From the NCBI GenBank assembly GCA_003138485.1, contig PLGF01000141.1:35285-70554 (forward strand): a stretch of DNA of 35,270 nt, in the 5' to 3' direction. Source of the stretch: Verrucomicrobiales bacterium (lineage in GTDB: Bacteria > Verrucomicrobiota > Verrucomicrobiia > Limisphaerales > Palsa-1400). How positions within the stretch are numbered: position 1 is the stretch's first letter; every line of letters starts with the position of its first letter. Below are positions 16,438-24,096 of this stretch, piece after piece. The translations under genes and the position numbers were made by a program. The notes below the pieces were generated by a model. The model saw only the letters and a list, made by a program, of their open reading frames with translations, ran no database searches and had not been told where the DNA came from.

Positions 16438-17546
16438 TCCGAATCTGGGCCATCATAGAACGCGATCTGCGCCGCTTCCGCAGCAGCCCCACGCTCATGA
16501 TCGTCTCCATGGTCATGCCGCTGATGCAACTGGTCGTCCTCGGTTACGCCTTTGGCGGAAAGGTGAAGCATCTCCAACTGGGTGTCCTGGACCAGGACCA
16601 CGGCGGCTCCGCGATCAAAGTCCGGGCATTGGCCCAAGCCGTGGCCGCCAACGCCCAGACCTTCAACACCGTCCAATACGATGACCAGGCGGCCGCCCTG
16701 CGCGATTTGCGCGTCGGCAAAATCAACGGGCTATTGGAAATCCCCCCCGCCTTTTCCCGCAAAGTCATGGCCGGCGACAACCCCCGCATCGCGCTGGTCG
16801 AAGACAACACCGACCAATTCGCCGCCTCCGCCCTGGAAGGCTCAATCAACCAGATGCTGATCCCCTACAATCGCCCGCCGGTTCCGGCGCGGCTGACGGC
16901 CGACGCCACTCTCTCGGTCGTGGAGGTCTATCCCTACGTGCCCTACATTCAATACCTGCTGCCGGGGACAATCGTGCTGGCCATATTTGTCTCCGCGATG
17001 ATCGGCGGCGGCATCATATTCATAGATGACAAGGCGCGCGGGCTGCACGAGGGGTACTTGGTGACGCCCATTCGCAAGGTGGAATTGATCCTGGGCTTCA
17101 ACCTGGCGGGGGCGGCCAAGGCGATCCTCAGCGGGCTGGTGCTGGTGACCTTCGGGTCGATCATAGCCGGGATACCCGACCCGTTGAATCTGGTGCGCCT
17201 GGCGCGGCTGATGTTGCTGGTGCTGGTGACATCGCTGGCGCTGATCAGCCTGATGTTCCTGCTGATGGTGCGGGTGAGCGATCCGCTGGTGCCGCGGGCG
17301 ATCTTCGGGGTGTTGAACACGGTCCTGTTCTTCCCCAGCGGCGCGGTCTATCCGATCCAGGCCTTCCCGCCCTGGATGAGATTCATCACGACGATCGACC
17401 CGTTCACCTACGCGGTGCATGGCTTCAAGCAAATCATTCTGAAGAACACGGGTTTGATGGCCATCTCCGGCGACCTGGCCTATCTGGCGGCCTTCACCCT
17501 CATATCCATGGTGGCGGCCACGCTGCTGTTCCGCCGCACGCTTTAG
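16434..17546 (+). CDS. ABC-2 type permease
   Basis: This 370-residue protein has one N-terminal membrane helix (about 20-40, SMVMPLMQLVVLGYAFGG). A large extracytoplasmic domain follows (about 45-170, with GVLDQDHGGSAIKVRALAQ). At least five C-terminal helices begin with YLLPGTIVLAIFVSAMIGGG. The segment FFPSGAVYPIQAFPPWMRFI and the TIDPFTYAVHGFK loop are typical of YbhR/YbhS and DrrB-type permeases. Only one permease gene is present, so it probably works as a homodimer. The substrate is unknown; a drug, lipid or envelope polymer is the usual range. Confidence 0.92.
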   Translation: MIRIWAIIERDLRRFRSSPTLMIVSMVMPLMQLVVLGYAFGGKVKHLQLGVLDQDHGGSAIKVRALAQAVAANAQTFNTVQYDDQAAALRDLRVGKINGLLEIPPAFSRKVMAGDNPRIALVEDNTDQFAASALEGSINQMLIPYNRPPVPARLTADATLSVVEVYPYVPYIQYLLPGTIVLAIFVSAMIGGGIIFIDDKARGLHEGYLVTPIRKVELILGFNLAGAAKAILSGLVLVTFGSIIAGIPDPLNLVRLARLMLLVLVTSLALISLMFLLMVRVSDPLVPRAIFGVLNTVLFFPSGAVYPIQAFPPWMRFITTIDPFTYAVHGFKQIILKNTGLMAISGDLAYLAAFTLISMVAATLLFRRTL

Positions 17547-17554
17547 GCGTTTAT

Positions 17555-17722
17555 GTAGCAGGATTGGGAGCCCGACCGTCCCGGTCGCTTCCAGTCGGCG
17601 TCCCGCCGACTGTGTCGGACTCAAAAGCAATCACCTTCCGGTGAGCCATCTCAGGGACCTGATACCTTCGGCGGGACGCCGAAGGTCGCGGGCGAAGACG
17701 CCCGCGCTCCCAATCCTACTGC
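17555..17722. repeat. MITE-like element with four internal hairpins
   Basis: The 17-bp terminal inverted repeats are GTAGCAGGATTGGGAGC on the left and, reverse-complemented, GCAGTAGGATTGGGAGC on the right. Inside are four short hairpins: GACCG/CGGTC near 17575; CAGTCGGCG/CGCCGACTG (17592-17612, 9 bp); CCTTCGGCG/CGCCGAAGG (17665-17685, 9 bp); and CGCGGGCG/CGCCCGCG (17687-17706, 8 bp). No coding capacity is seen. It lies 8 bp after the permease stop and could also end that transcript. Confidence 0.8.
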
Positions 17723-17776
17723 ATGGTTACAGTTTAGGCGGCTTGATAGTTTGGTTCCAATTCGGAATTTCGAGCC

Positions 17777-17992
17777 ATGAGCATAGAGGGATTGCGCCAA
17801 CTGCCTAGCAGCGAAAAATTGAAACTTATGGAAACGCTGTGGGAAGAATTAAGCCGTCCGGACGATGAATTTGAATCGCCAGCGTGGCACGCGACGGAGT
17901 TGGCCGCGACCGAACGCCGCCTTGCGGAGGGCAAGGAACAAGTGCTCGATTGGGACAAAGCAAAAGAATCGCTCCGAATGAAAGCCGGATGA
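17777..17992 (+). CDS. Addiction-module antitoxin (Unstab_antitox type)
   Basis: This 71-residue protein has the typical order of the short addiction-module family: LRQLPSSEKLKLMETLWEEL at 6-25, an acidic linker (SRPDDEFESPAWH), ATERRLAEGKEQVLDWDKAK and a short basic end. The LDWDKAKESL segment is the usual toxin-contacting C-terminal helix. Its stop overlaps an ATG (ATGA) that opens a truncated toxin frame, so the antitoxin is probably an orphan. Confidence 0.8.
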   Translation: MSIEGLRQLPSSEKLKLMETLWEELSRPDDEFESPAWHATELAATERRLAEGKEQVLDWDKAKESLRMKAG

Positions 17993-18066
17993 AGGTGCGG
18001 ATACTGACATCCGCCCTCAACGATCTGGCGGTCGGTCGCCAATTTTAGATTGAAAAGAGGGCCAAG
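17989..18066 (+). pseudogene. Truncated RelE/ParE-like toxin
   Basis: The ATG overlapping the antitoxin stop opens MKVRILTSALNDLAVGRQF, then TAG at 18046, and continues in frame as IEKRAKQ. Intact relatives begin in the same style with 'FYEKQ' at this position, so the tyrosine codon appears to have become a stop. Similarity ends about 18066, just before the 22-bp tandem repeats, so the rest of the gene (roughly 75 residues) is missing. Confidence 0.7.
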
Positions 18067-18081
18067 CAACACGACCGATGG

Positions 18082-18169
18082 TTGAAATTCAACCATTTAC
18101 GGGACGAATTTCAACCGTCCAGTGAACGAATTTCATCCATCCAGTGGACGAATTTCATCGGGACGGTTT
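18082..18169 (+). repeat. 22-bp tandem repeats, about four units
   Basis: Units begin at 18104, 18126 and 18148 with ACGAATTTCA and are exactly 22 bp apart, for example ACGAATTTCATCCATCCAGT. A degenerate fourth unit (GAAATTCAACCATTTACGGG) sits in register upstream at about 18082. The array lies exactly between the truncated toxin and the truncated AAA ATPase, at the shared break point. There are no unique spacers, so it is not a CRISPR array. Confidence 0.65.
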
Positions 18170-18181
18170 TATATCAACTTC

Positions 18182-18791
18182 TCAGCGGGCTTGGTTTGCC
18201 TGCGGCCACGGAAGGAACGAGCCGTGGGCGATGACGTGCTCACTTCTGCGCTCCAGAATTTGAATATCCTCGCGGCACTTCGAGAAGATGCCTCGGTATC
18301 TTTTCGCGGCCTCGTAGCCAAGCGTCTTGCGCCCGCCGCCGGGATCGTTTTGCAATTGGCGTGAGGCAACCAACTTCTCAAAATAAACCTCCTTTGGATT
18401 ACACTCCTCGCGGATTTCCCGCCAACTCCAATCCGGCGGAAGATCGTGGCCCGCCATTCTGGGCGCAGCGCACGGTGATCGCATAGCGAAACGGATCGTG
18501 ATTCTGAACGGCAAATTCCACTTCCAGCTTGAACTCCTCCTGGCCGGCGAAACAAATCTCCCTCGTGCCGCCGCGAATGCCGCTCCACTCCAACTGGCCG
18601 CCTTCGCCATACTTCCCCCCGATGACCTCCGCCAGATTATAGCCGCGGGCGACGCCGTGGAGGAAACGCAAAGCATCACGGATGTTGCTCTTGCCCGACG
18701 CGTTGGCGCCGACCAAAATGGTGACCGGCCCGAAGCGAACTTCCGCCCGACGGAAGTTTTTGAAATTCGTCAGTGTTAATTTCTTGATCAT
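18182..18791 (-). pseudogene. Broken AAA (RecF/SMC-like) ATPase
   Basis: Reading from ATG 18791 gives MIKKLTLTNFKNFRRAEVRF, then the Walker A loop GANASGKSN and ALRFLHGVARGYNLAEVIGG: the N-terminus of a RecF/SMC-like AAA ATPase, as found in OLD-like and phage-defence proteins. This frame stops at 18399. A second frame, opened by an ATG at 18457 or by a frameshift near 18455, continues as WREIREECNPKEVYFEKLVA, EAAKRYRGIFSKCREDIQIL and LPWPQANQAR to 18182. I cannot tell whether this tail belongs to the ATPase or to another small gene. No Walker B is seen, so the ATPase should be non-functional. Confidence 0.65.
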
Positions 18792-18891
18792 CGCGCTTGC
18801 GGTTGTTCCAGGCACAGCTTACGCGGATTCGCGGCGTTTGAAACTAGATTCTTACCTTTGAAATCCCGTCGAATCCTCTCTCAGATTTTGA

Positions 18892-18921
18892 ATCCGTGTC
18901 CATCCGTGTCCATCCGTGGTT
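18892..18921 (+). repeat. 10-bp tandem ATCCGTGTCC motif
   Basis: Two exact copies of ATCCGTGTCC and a variant, ATCCGTGGTT, stand in tandem. I recall 'atccgtgt-catccgtggtt' as a recurrent intergenic motif in related genomes. Outside it, 18792-18990 shows no gene. Confidence 0.5.
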
Positions 18922-18990
18922 AAGAATATCAATTCCCTTTGCCAGGATTTTCAATCGACATTCGCGGGCGGGTGCTCAAGAATTGGGAGG

Positions 18991-19791
18991 ATGAACTGGC
19001 CCGCGGATTATCACTTGCACACGCCGCTGTGCCGGCACGCCAAGGGCGAGCCGGGGGAATACGCGGCGCGCGCCCTCGCGCTGGGCCTGGACGAAATCGG
19101 CTTCTCGGACCACTCGCCCATGAAGCGCGATAATTTCGACAATTGGCGCATGCGCTTTGACCAGTTGGACGAGTACGTAGCCAAAGTGCGCCAGGCGCAA
19201 AAGGCCTTCCCGGCGCTGTCCATCAAGCTGGGGCTGGAGGTCGATTTTCTGCCGGGACACGAGGACTGGATACAGGACCTGGCGCGGCGGCATCCGTGGG
19301 ATTATTTCATCGGCTCGGTCCATTACGTGGCCGAATCGTGGGCGCTGGACAACCCGGAAGACATCCGGAAATGGGCGGAGCGGGACCCCATCGAAGTGTG
19401 GTCGGTTTATTTCGAGCGGCTGGGCTTGGCGGCTGAGTCGAAGCTTTTTGACATCATCGGCCACGCGGATTTGCCGAAGAAGTTTGGAATTTACCCCAAA
19501 CAGGATGTCACGCCGCTATTCGAGCGTTTTCTGCAAAAGGCCGCCAGGAGCGGCGTGGCGGTTGAATTGAACACCGCCGGCCTGCGCAAGGTTTGCCGGG
19601 AGATTTACCCCAGCCGCGCCTTCCTGGACCTGGCGGCGCGCCACAAAATCCCCATCACCTTCGGCTCCGACGCGCACGCGCCCGAGGAGGTGGGAAGCGA
19701 CTTTGCCGCCGCGCTGGACCTGGCGCGGGCGGCCGGCTACACCGAGACTTGGCGGTTCAACCAGCGGGAACGCGTCAAAAGGCGCCTTTAA
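18991..19791 (+). CDS. PHP-family histidinol-phosphatase (HisK/HisJ-like)
   Basis: This 266-residue PHP metallophosphatase has metal ligands spread as in HisK: His8 and His10 (DYHLHTPLCRHA), Asp40-His41 (GFSDHSPM), Glu83 (KLGLEVDFLPG), His111 (GSVHYV), His158 (IIGHADLPKKFG), and Asp227 and His229 (FGSDAHAPEEVG). It probably dephosphorylates histidinol phosphate or a similar small phosphate ester. I chose the ATG at 18991 because it puts the HxH motif at residues 8-10. GGGAGG touches the start codon, which is unusually close, so initiation may be weak or coupled. It opens a run of seven co-directional genes; no other histidine biosynthesis gene is next to it. Confidence 0.85.
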   Translation: MNWPADYHLHTPLCRHAKGEPGEYAARALALGLDEIGFSDHSPMKRDNFDNWRMRFDQLDEYVAKVRQAQKAFPALSIKLGLEVDFLPGHEDWIQDLARRHPWDYFIGSVHYVAESWALDNPEDIRKWAERDPIEVWSVYFERLGLAAESKLFDIIGHADLPKKFGIYPKQDVTPLFERFLQKAARSGVAVELNTAGLRKVCREIYPSRAFLDLAARHKIPITFGSDAHAPEEVGSDFAAALDLARAAGYTETWRFNQRERVKRRL

Positions 19792-19820
19792 TTTTTCCGC
19801 TTTTGGTGTAGAGTGGCGGA

Positions 19821-20966
19821 ATGGACACGCGCCAATTTCCACCGTTCAGTCTGACCCGACTCTTGCGAACCGTCTTTGCGCCCAAGCCCGGCGAGCGGGT
19901 GGCGATTTTCATCGACCTGCCCGATCCGCGCGGCGTGAAGGATTTCGGGTTCCTGCGCGAGCCGTCCCTGAGCATCCAGCGCCTGGCCCACGAGGTCTTT
20001 TACCAGGGACTCAGAAACGGCGGCCTGGGCGAATTGAAGCTGACGGGGGGCGATCTTTACGCCTACCAGGCGACCGGCGGCAGCAATCTGGATTTGCCGC
20101 CAACGGCCTTCGACCCCGCCGGCCGCGAACTGGTCCTGGAGCGCGACATCTATCCCCATTACAACATCATCCTGTGCGTCTCCACCTTTTCGGCAACCGC
20201 GCCGCTGACGGCGTTCGCGAAGAGGCATGGATTCCGCGGCGCGACGCTGCACGGGCTGAACGACATCATTCTGCGAACCGGGCTTGCGGTGGATTACAAT
20301 GAAGTCAGCCGCGACACGGAGAAGCTCCGGCTGGGCCTGACGGGCGCGGATTCCTTTGAGATCGACTTCGAGCTGTCCGGGCGGAAGCTCCAGCTGACGC
20401 TGGACTGCGGCGGGCAGGAGGCGCAGAAGAGCCACGGCCTATGCCGCGGTGAAAAGCCCGACGTTGCCAACCTGCCGGCGGGCGAAGTCTATTTTGTGCC
20501 CCGCGGCGCGGAAGGCTCGTTTCCGTTGCGCTACGAGGACGGAACGATGGGGCTGATGGAGGTGGCGGGCGGGCGCGTGCGAAAGGCCTCGCTGCTCAAG
20601 GGGCGCCAATCCGTCATCGACGAGCATAACCGGAAAATGGAATCCGACCCCGCCACCGGCGAAATCGGCGAACTGGGCTTTGGCACTCAGGACCTTCCAC
20701 CATCGGGCCGGGACATCCAGGATGAAAAAATCTTCGGCACATTGCACGTCGCGACCGGCCGAAGCGACCATCTGGGCGGACACCTGACGCCGGACAAATT
20801 CGCCAGCGCCAAGAACGCCACCCATGACGACATTTTGTTTTCGCCGACGAAAACGCCGGAGATTCGGGTGACCCAGGCGCGGATGCGGCGGGGCGGGCGC
20901 GACGAAATTGTGATCGAGAATTATCAGCCGTCGGCCTGGTGGCGGGGACTGCTGGGCGCGCGGTGA
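19821..20966 (+). CDS. M29-like metallo-aminopeptidase
   Basis: This 381-residue protein resembles clan M29 (AmpS-like) leucyl aminopeptidases in its C-terminal half. NLPAGEVYFVP supplies Glu222, EIGELGFGTQD Glu284, DEKIFGTLHVATGR Glu302 and His309, and ATHDDILF His335 and Asp336/Asp337. This matches the order of M29 metal and catalytic ligands (E, E, E-H, H-D), so activity is plausible. The N-terminal half (1-200) is the family's less conserved domain. The next gene's ATG overlaps the TGA by one base, so peptidase and methyltransferase are translationally coupled. This suggests a role in a shared small-peptide or amino acid pathway (inference). Confidence 0.78.
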   Translation: MDTRQFPPFSLTRLLRTVFAPKPGERVAIFIDLPDPRGVKDFGFLREPSLSIQRLAHEVFYQGLRNGGLGELKLTGGDLYAYQATGGSNLDLPPTAFDPAGRELVLERDIYPHYNIILCVSTFSATAPLTAFAKRHGFRGATLHGLNDIILRTGLAVDYNEVSRDTEKLRLGLTGADSFEIDFELSGRKLQLTLDCGGQEAQKSHGLCRGEKPDVANLPAGEVYFVPRGAEGSFPLRYEDGTMGLMEVAGGRVRKASLLKGRQSVIDEHNRKMESDPATGEIGELGFGTQDLPPSGRDIQDEKIFGTLHVATGRSDHLGGHLTPDKFASAKNATHDDILFSPTKTPEIRVTQARMRRGGRDEIVIENYQPSAWWRGLLGAR

Positions 20967-21721
20967 TGAAACGGATACGGGAGAATTATTACGAGAGCGG
21001 GCGGGCGGCGGCGGAGTACTTGATTCTGCACTACGGCAAGCCGGAGCCGCTCCTGCCGCCGGAAGTGGCCGCGTGCGGCGCGCCGCGGTTTGTGGAACGT
21101 TGCGTCACGGAGTGCCTGGACGCCCGGCGGCTGTCCCCCGATGCCCGCGCGCTGGATTTGGGCTGCGCCGTGGGGCGCGCTTCCTTTGAGTTGGCGCGGC
21201 ACTGCGCGGAGGTCGTCGGCGTGGACACCTCGCGGCAATTTATCCGGATCGCCCGCCATCTGCGCGCGATCGGGTCGCTCTCCTTCCGTTACATCGAGGA
21301 GGGGGAACGGACCGGGCGCCACCGGGCGGCGGTTCCGCGGGGGATCGACCGGAGCCGGGTGAAGTTTGTGGCCGGGGACGCGGCGCGACCGCCGGCGGGT
21401 CTGGGGACATTCGACGTGGTGCTGATGGCGAATTTGATTGACAGAATGGCCGCGCCGGAAACATGCCTGCGGCGCCTGCCCGCCCTGGTCAAGCCCGGCG
21501 GCCAGTTGATCCTCACCTCGCCCTACACCTGGCTGCGGGAGTACACGCCCAGGAAACACTGGCTCGGGGGCGGCCGCGGGCGGACCTTCGCGGCCATTCG
21601 GACCATCCTGGCGCCTCATTTCAAGCTGGCGCGGCGGCTGGATTTGCCCTTTGTCATCCGCGAGCACGCGCGCAAGTTTCAACTGGGCGTGGCCGAGGCC
21701 GGCGTCTGGCTGCGGCGGTGA
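20966..21721 (+). CDS. Stand-alone OvoM-like 4-mercaptohistidine N1-methyltransferase
   Basis: This 251-residue SAM methyltransferase matches the C-terminal methyltransferase domain of the ovothiol enzyme OvoA. It opens with ENYYESGRAAAEYLILHYG; the SAM loop ALDLGCAVGRASFELAR is at about 62-78; then come FDVVLMANLIDRM, LVKPGGQLILTSPYTWLREY and the terminal signature PFVIREHARKFQLGVAEAGV. In OvoA this domain N-methylates the imidazole of 4-mercaptohistidine to give ovothiol. Here it is free-standing, and the sulfoxide synthase part (OvoA core) is not in the window. ATG 20966 is chosen because it overlaps the previous stop and starts the conserved block directly. Confidence 0.85.
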   Translation: MKRIRENYYESGRAAAEYLILHYGKPEPLLPPEVAACGAPRFVERCVTECLDARRLSPDARALDLGCAVGRASFELARHCAEVVGVDTSRQFIRIARHLRAIGSLSFRYIEEGERTGRHRAAVPRGIDRSRVKFVAGDAARPPAGLGTFDVVLMANLIDRMAAPETCLRRLPALVKPGGQLILTSPYTWLREYTPRKHWLGGGRGRTFAAIRTILAPHFKLARRLDLPFVIREHARKFQLGVAEAGVWLRR

Positions 21722-21724
21722 ACC

Positions 21725-22504
21725 ATGAGAGCCGCCGCCATCGCCGCCTGCTTCTTTCTGGGCCTTCTGGCAGGCTGTTCGCCCAGAACCCGGACGCAAT
21801 TGATCGTCGGGATGGAACTGGCCTACCCGCCCTTCGAGATGACCGATGAACGCGGCCAACCCGCCGGCGTGAGCGCCGATTTGGCGCGCGACCTCGGCCA
21901 TCATCTTCAGCGCGAAGTCGAAATCCAAAACCTCCCGTTCCCCGGCTTGATTCCCTCGCTGCAAACGCACAAGATCGACCTCATCATCTCCTCCATGACG
22001 GCCACGCCCGAGCGGGCGGAGTCGATTGCGTTTTCCGACGGTTATTTGACCACGGGGCTGTGCCTGCTGGCGGGGAAGAGGTCGCCGGTGCAATCCATCG
22101 CGGACGCCGACCAGGCGGGCCGCGTCATCGCTGTCAAGAAGGGAACAACGGGGCATGTCTTCGCGATGGACAACGTCAAGAAGGCCCGGGTTCTGGTGCT
22201 GGACAAGGAGGATGCGTGCGTCCTGGAGGTGGTTCAGGGCAAGGCCGACGCCTTCCTCTACGACCAGATTTCAACTTATGAGAACTGGCGGCGCAACCCG
22301 GACACCACGCGCGCGCTCCTGCGGCCCTTCCGCCAGGAAACCTGGGCCATCGGGCTGCGCCGGGACGACACGAACCTGCTGCGGCAGGTGAACGCATTCC
22401 TCAAGGAGTACAAGGCGGAAGGCGGCTTCGAGCGGCTGGGGGAGCGCTATCTGCGCGAGCAAAAAGAGGCTTTCAGAAAGCTGGACATTCCGTTCTACTT
22501 CTGA
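21725..22504 (+). CDS. Amino acid ABC transporter substrate-binding lipoprotein
   Basis: This 259-residue protein has a lipoprotein signal with lipobox LLAGC (Cys18). The SBP family 3 fold follows: LIVGMELAYPPFEMTDERG, GVSADLARDLGHHL, LIPSLQTHKIDLIISSMTAT and PERAESIAFSDGYL. Such proteins bind polar amino acids (Gln, Arg, His, Cys). The start is 3 bp after the methyltransferase stop, and a permease and ATPase follow at once, so the transporter probably feeds the upstream methyltransferase/peptidase pathway or recovers its product (inference). Confidence 0.93.
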   Translation: MRAAAIAACFFLGLLAGCSPRTRTQLIVGMELAYPPFEMTDERGQPAGVSADLARDLGHHLQREVEIQNLPFPGLIPSLQTHKIDLIISSMTATPERAESIAFSDGYLTTGLCLLAGKRSPVQSIADADQAGRVIAVKKGTTGHVFAMDNVKKARVLVLDKEDACVLEVVQGKADAFLYDQISTYENWRRNPDTTRALLRPFRQETWAIGLRRDDTNLLRQVNAFLKEYKAEGGFERLGERYLREQKEAFRKLDIPFYF

Positions 22505-22506
22505 CC

Positions 22507-23301
22507 GTGCGCTGGTCACGCTACTTTTTCGCCTCCTCCGAACCCGGAACGCCGCCGCCGCCGGTGTGGGCGCGGGCGGCCAATTTCGCGCTCGCCCTGC
22601 TGGCGGTTTCGCTGGTGTTCTATTTCTCATTCCACCGGCTGGCTTACCGCCTGCGGTGGGACTCGGTTTATCCCTACCGCCGGATGTTTCTGGAAGGGTG
22701 GCTGACCACCATCTGGATTTCGGCCGCGGCCTTGGTGCTGAGCACGCTGGCCGGGCTTTGCGCGGCGCTGGCCCAGCGCGGCCGCTTCCTGCCCCTGCGT
22801 TACCTGGGCAAAATCTACGTTGAGGTCGTGCGCGGCACGCCGCTGCTGGTGCAGATATTGATCCTCTTTTACGTCGTGGCCGACGCCTTCGGCATCCAGA
22901 ACCGCTACGTGGTGGGCGTCCTGACGCTGTCTCTTTTCAGCGGGGCCTACATCTCCGAAATCATCCGGGCGGGGATCGAGAGCGTCGGACGGACGCAATT
23001 GGAATCGGCCAAAGCCATAGGGCTGACCCGGCGGCAAACGTATCGCCATGTGATCTTTCCGCAAGCCCTCCGCCAGACCTTGCCGCCCCTGGCGGGGCAA
23101 TTCGTTTCGCTGGTGAAGGATTCCTCGCTGCTGTCGGTCATCGCCATCAACGAATTCACCTGGAACGCCCAGACGGTCAACGCGCGGACCTTCAGCACGC
23201 TGGAAAGCTACCTGCCGCTGGCGCTGGGATATTTGGTATTGACACTGCCGATTTCCTGGTGGACGCGGCGCCTGGAGCGGCGCCACCAATTCGAGACATA
23301 G
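22507..23301 (+). CDS. Polar amino acid ABC transporter permease
   Basis: This 264-residue protein starts at GTG 22507, 2 bp after the preceding stop. An extra N-terminal membrane segment (about 20-40) precedes the MetI-like permease core. Core motifs are RMFLEGWLTTIWISAAALVL, YVEVVRGTPLLVQILILFYV, SEIIRAGIESVGRTQLESAK (the EAA loop that contacts the ATPase), FPQALRQTLPPLAGQF and LVKDSSLLSVIAINE. This is the HisM/GlnP/ArtQ type. A single permease suggests a homodimer. Confidence 0.94.
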   Translation: MRWSRYFFASSEPGTPPPPVWARAANFALALLAVSLVFYFSFHRLAYRLRWDSVYPYRRMFLEGWLTTIWISAAALVLSTLAGLCAALAQRGRFLPLRYLGKIYVEVVRGTPLLVQILILFYVVADAFGIQNRYVVGVLTLSLFSGAYISEIIRAGIESVGRTQLESAKAIGLTRRQTYRHVIFPQALRQTLPPLAGQFVSLVKDSSLLSVIAINEFTWNAQTVNARTFSTLESYLPLALGYLVLTLPISWWTRRLERRHQFET

Positions 23302-23302
23302 C

Positions 23303-24034
23303 GTGAACCTGCGCCTGGGCCAGATTGTCAAAAGCTTCGACGGACACCGCGTCCTGGACTCCGTTTCGCTGGACGTCCAGGAGACGCGCGTCCTGGCGCT
23401 GGTGGGGCCGTCGGGCGGCGGCAAATCGACCCTGCTGCGAATCATCGGCGGGCTGGAGCACCCGGATTCGGGCGAAGTGCGCATCAACGGCGAGCCGGTG
23501 GTGTTCCAGGAAGAGGCCTTGCTGCGCCATCGCCGCGCCGTCGGCACGGTCTTCCAGGCTTTCAATTTATTCCCCCATTTGACCGCGTTGCAAAACATCA
23601 CCCTCCCGCTGGTGCATGTGCGGGGCCAATCCAAGAGCGAGGCGGAGGAAATCGCCCGTCAACTGCTGGCGCGCTTCCGGCTGGAAGGGCAGGCGGACAA
23701 GCGGCCCGCGGAGCTTTCCGGCGGCCAGCGGCAACGGGTGGCGCTGGCCCGCGCCCTCTCCGGCAAACCGCGCCTGCTCCTGCTGGACGAACCGACCTCC
23801 GCCCTGGACCCCGAAATGACCGCCGAAGTCCTCGATATGATCGCCGAACTCCGCGCCGAAGGGCGCGATTTCATCCTGGTCACGCATGAAATGGGTTTTG
23901 CTCGCCAGATAGCCGGCCACGCCGCGTTCCTGGCCGATGGCCGCATCGTTGAGTCCGGCCCGGTGGCGCAATTGTTCGACGCCCCGGCCGCCCCGCAAAC
24001 GCGCGCCTTTTTTGCCAAAGTACTCAAATACTGA
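23303..24034 (+). CDS. Polar amino acid ABC transporter ATP-binding protein
   Basis: This 243-residue ATPase of the GlnQ/HisP type has Walker A GPSGGGKST near residue 35, Q-loop VGTVFQAFNLFPHLTALQNI, signature ELSGGQRQRVALARALSG, Walker B LLLLDEPTSALDPEMT and switch VTHEMGFARQIA. It starts at GTG 23303, one base after the permease stop. With the two preceding genes it forms a complete uptake system for a polar amino acid or amino-acid-like compound. The substrate cannot be read from the sequence. Confidence 0.95.
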   Translation: MNLRLGQIVKSFDGHRVLDSVSLDVQETRVLALVGPSGGGKSTLLRIIGGLEHPDSGEVRINGEPVVFQEEALLRHRRAVGTVFQAFNLFPHLTALQNITLPLVHVRGQSKSEAEEIARQLLARFRLEGQADKRPAELSGGQRQRVALARALSGKPRLLLLDEPTSALDPEMTAEVLDMIAELRAEGRDFILVTHEMGFARQIAGHAAFLADGRIVESGPVAQLFDAPAAPQTRAFFAKVLKY

Positions 24035-24096
24035 TTTGACTGGGCCAAACCGCCGCGCCATCTTGATGACGAAGACGGCGCCATGCTGATTCAACC

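Noticed and set aside
18082-18169. CRISPR-like repeat
   Set aside because: Units are 22 bp in direct tandem with no spacers.
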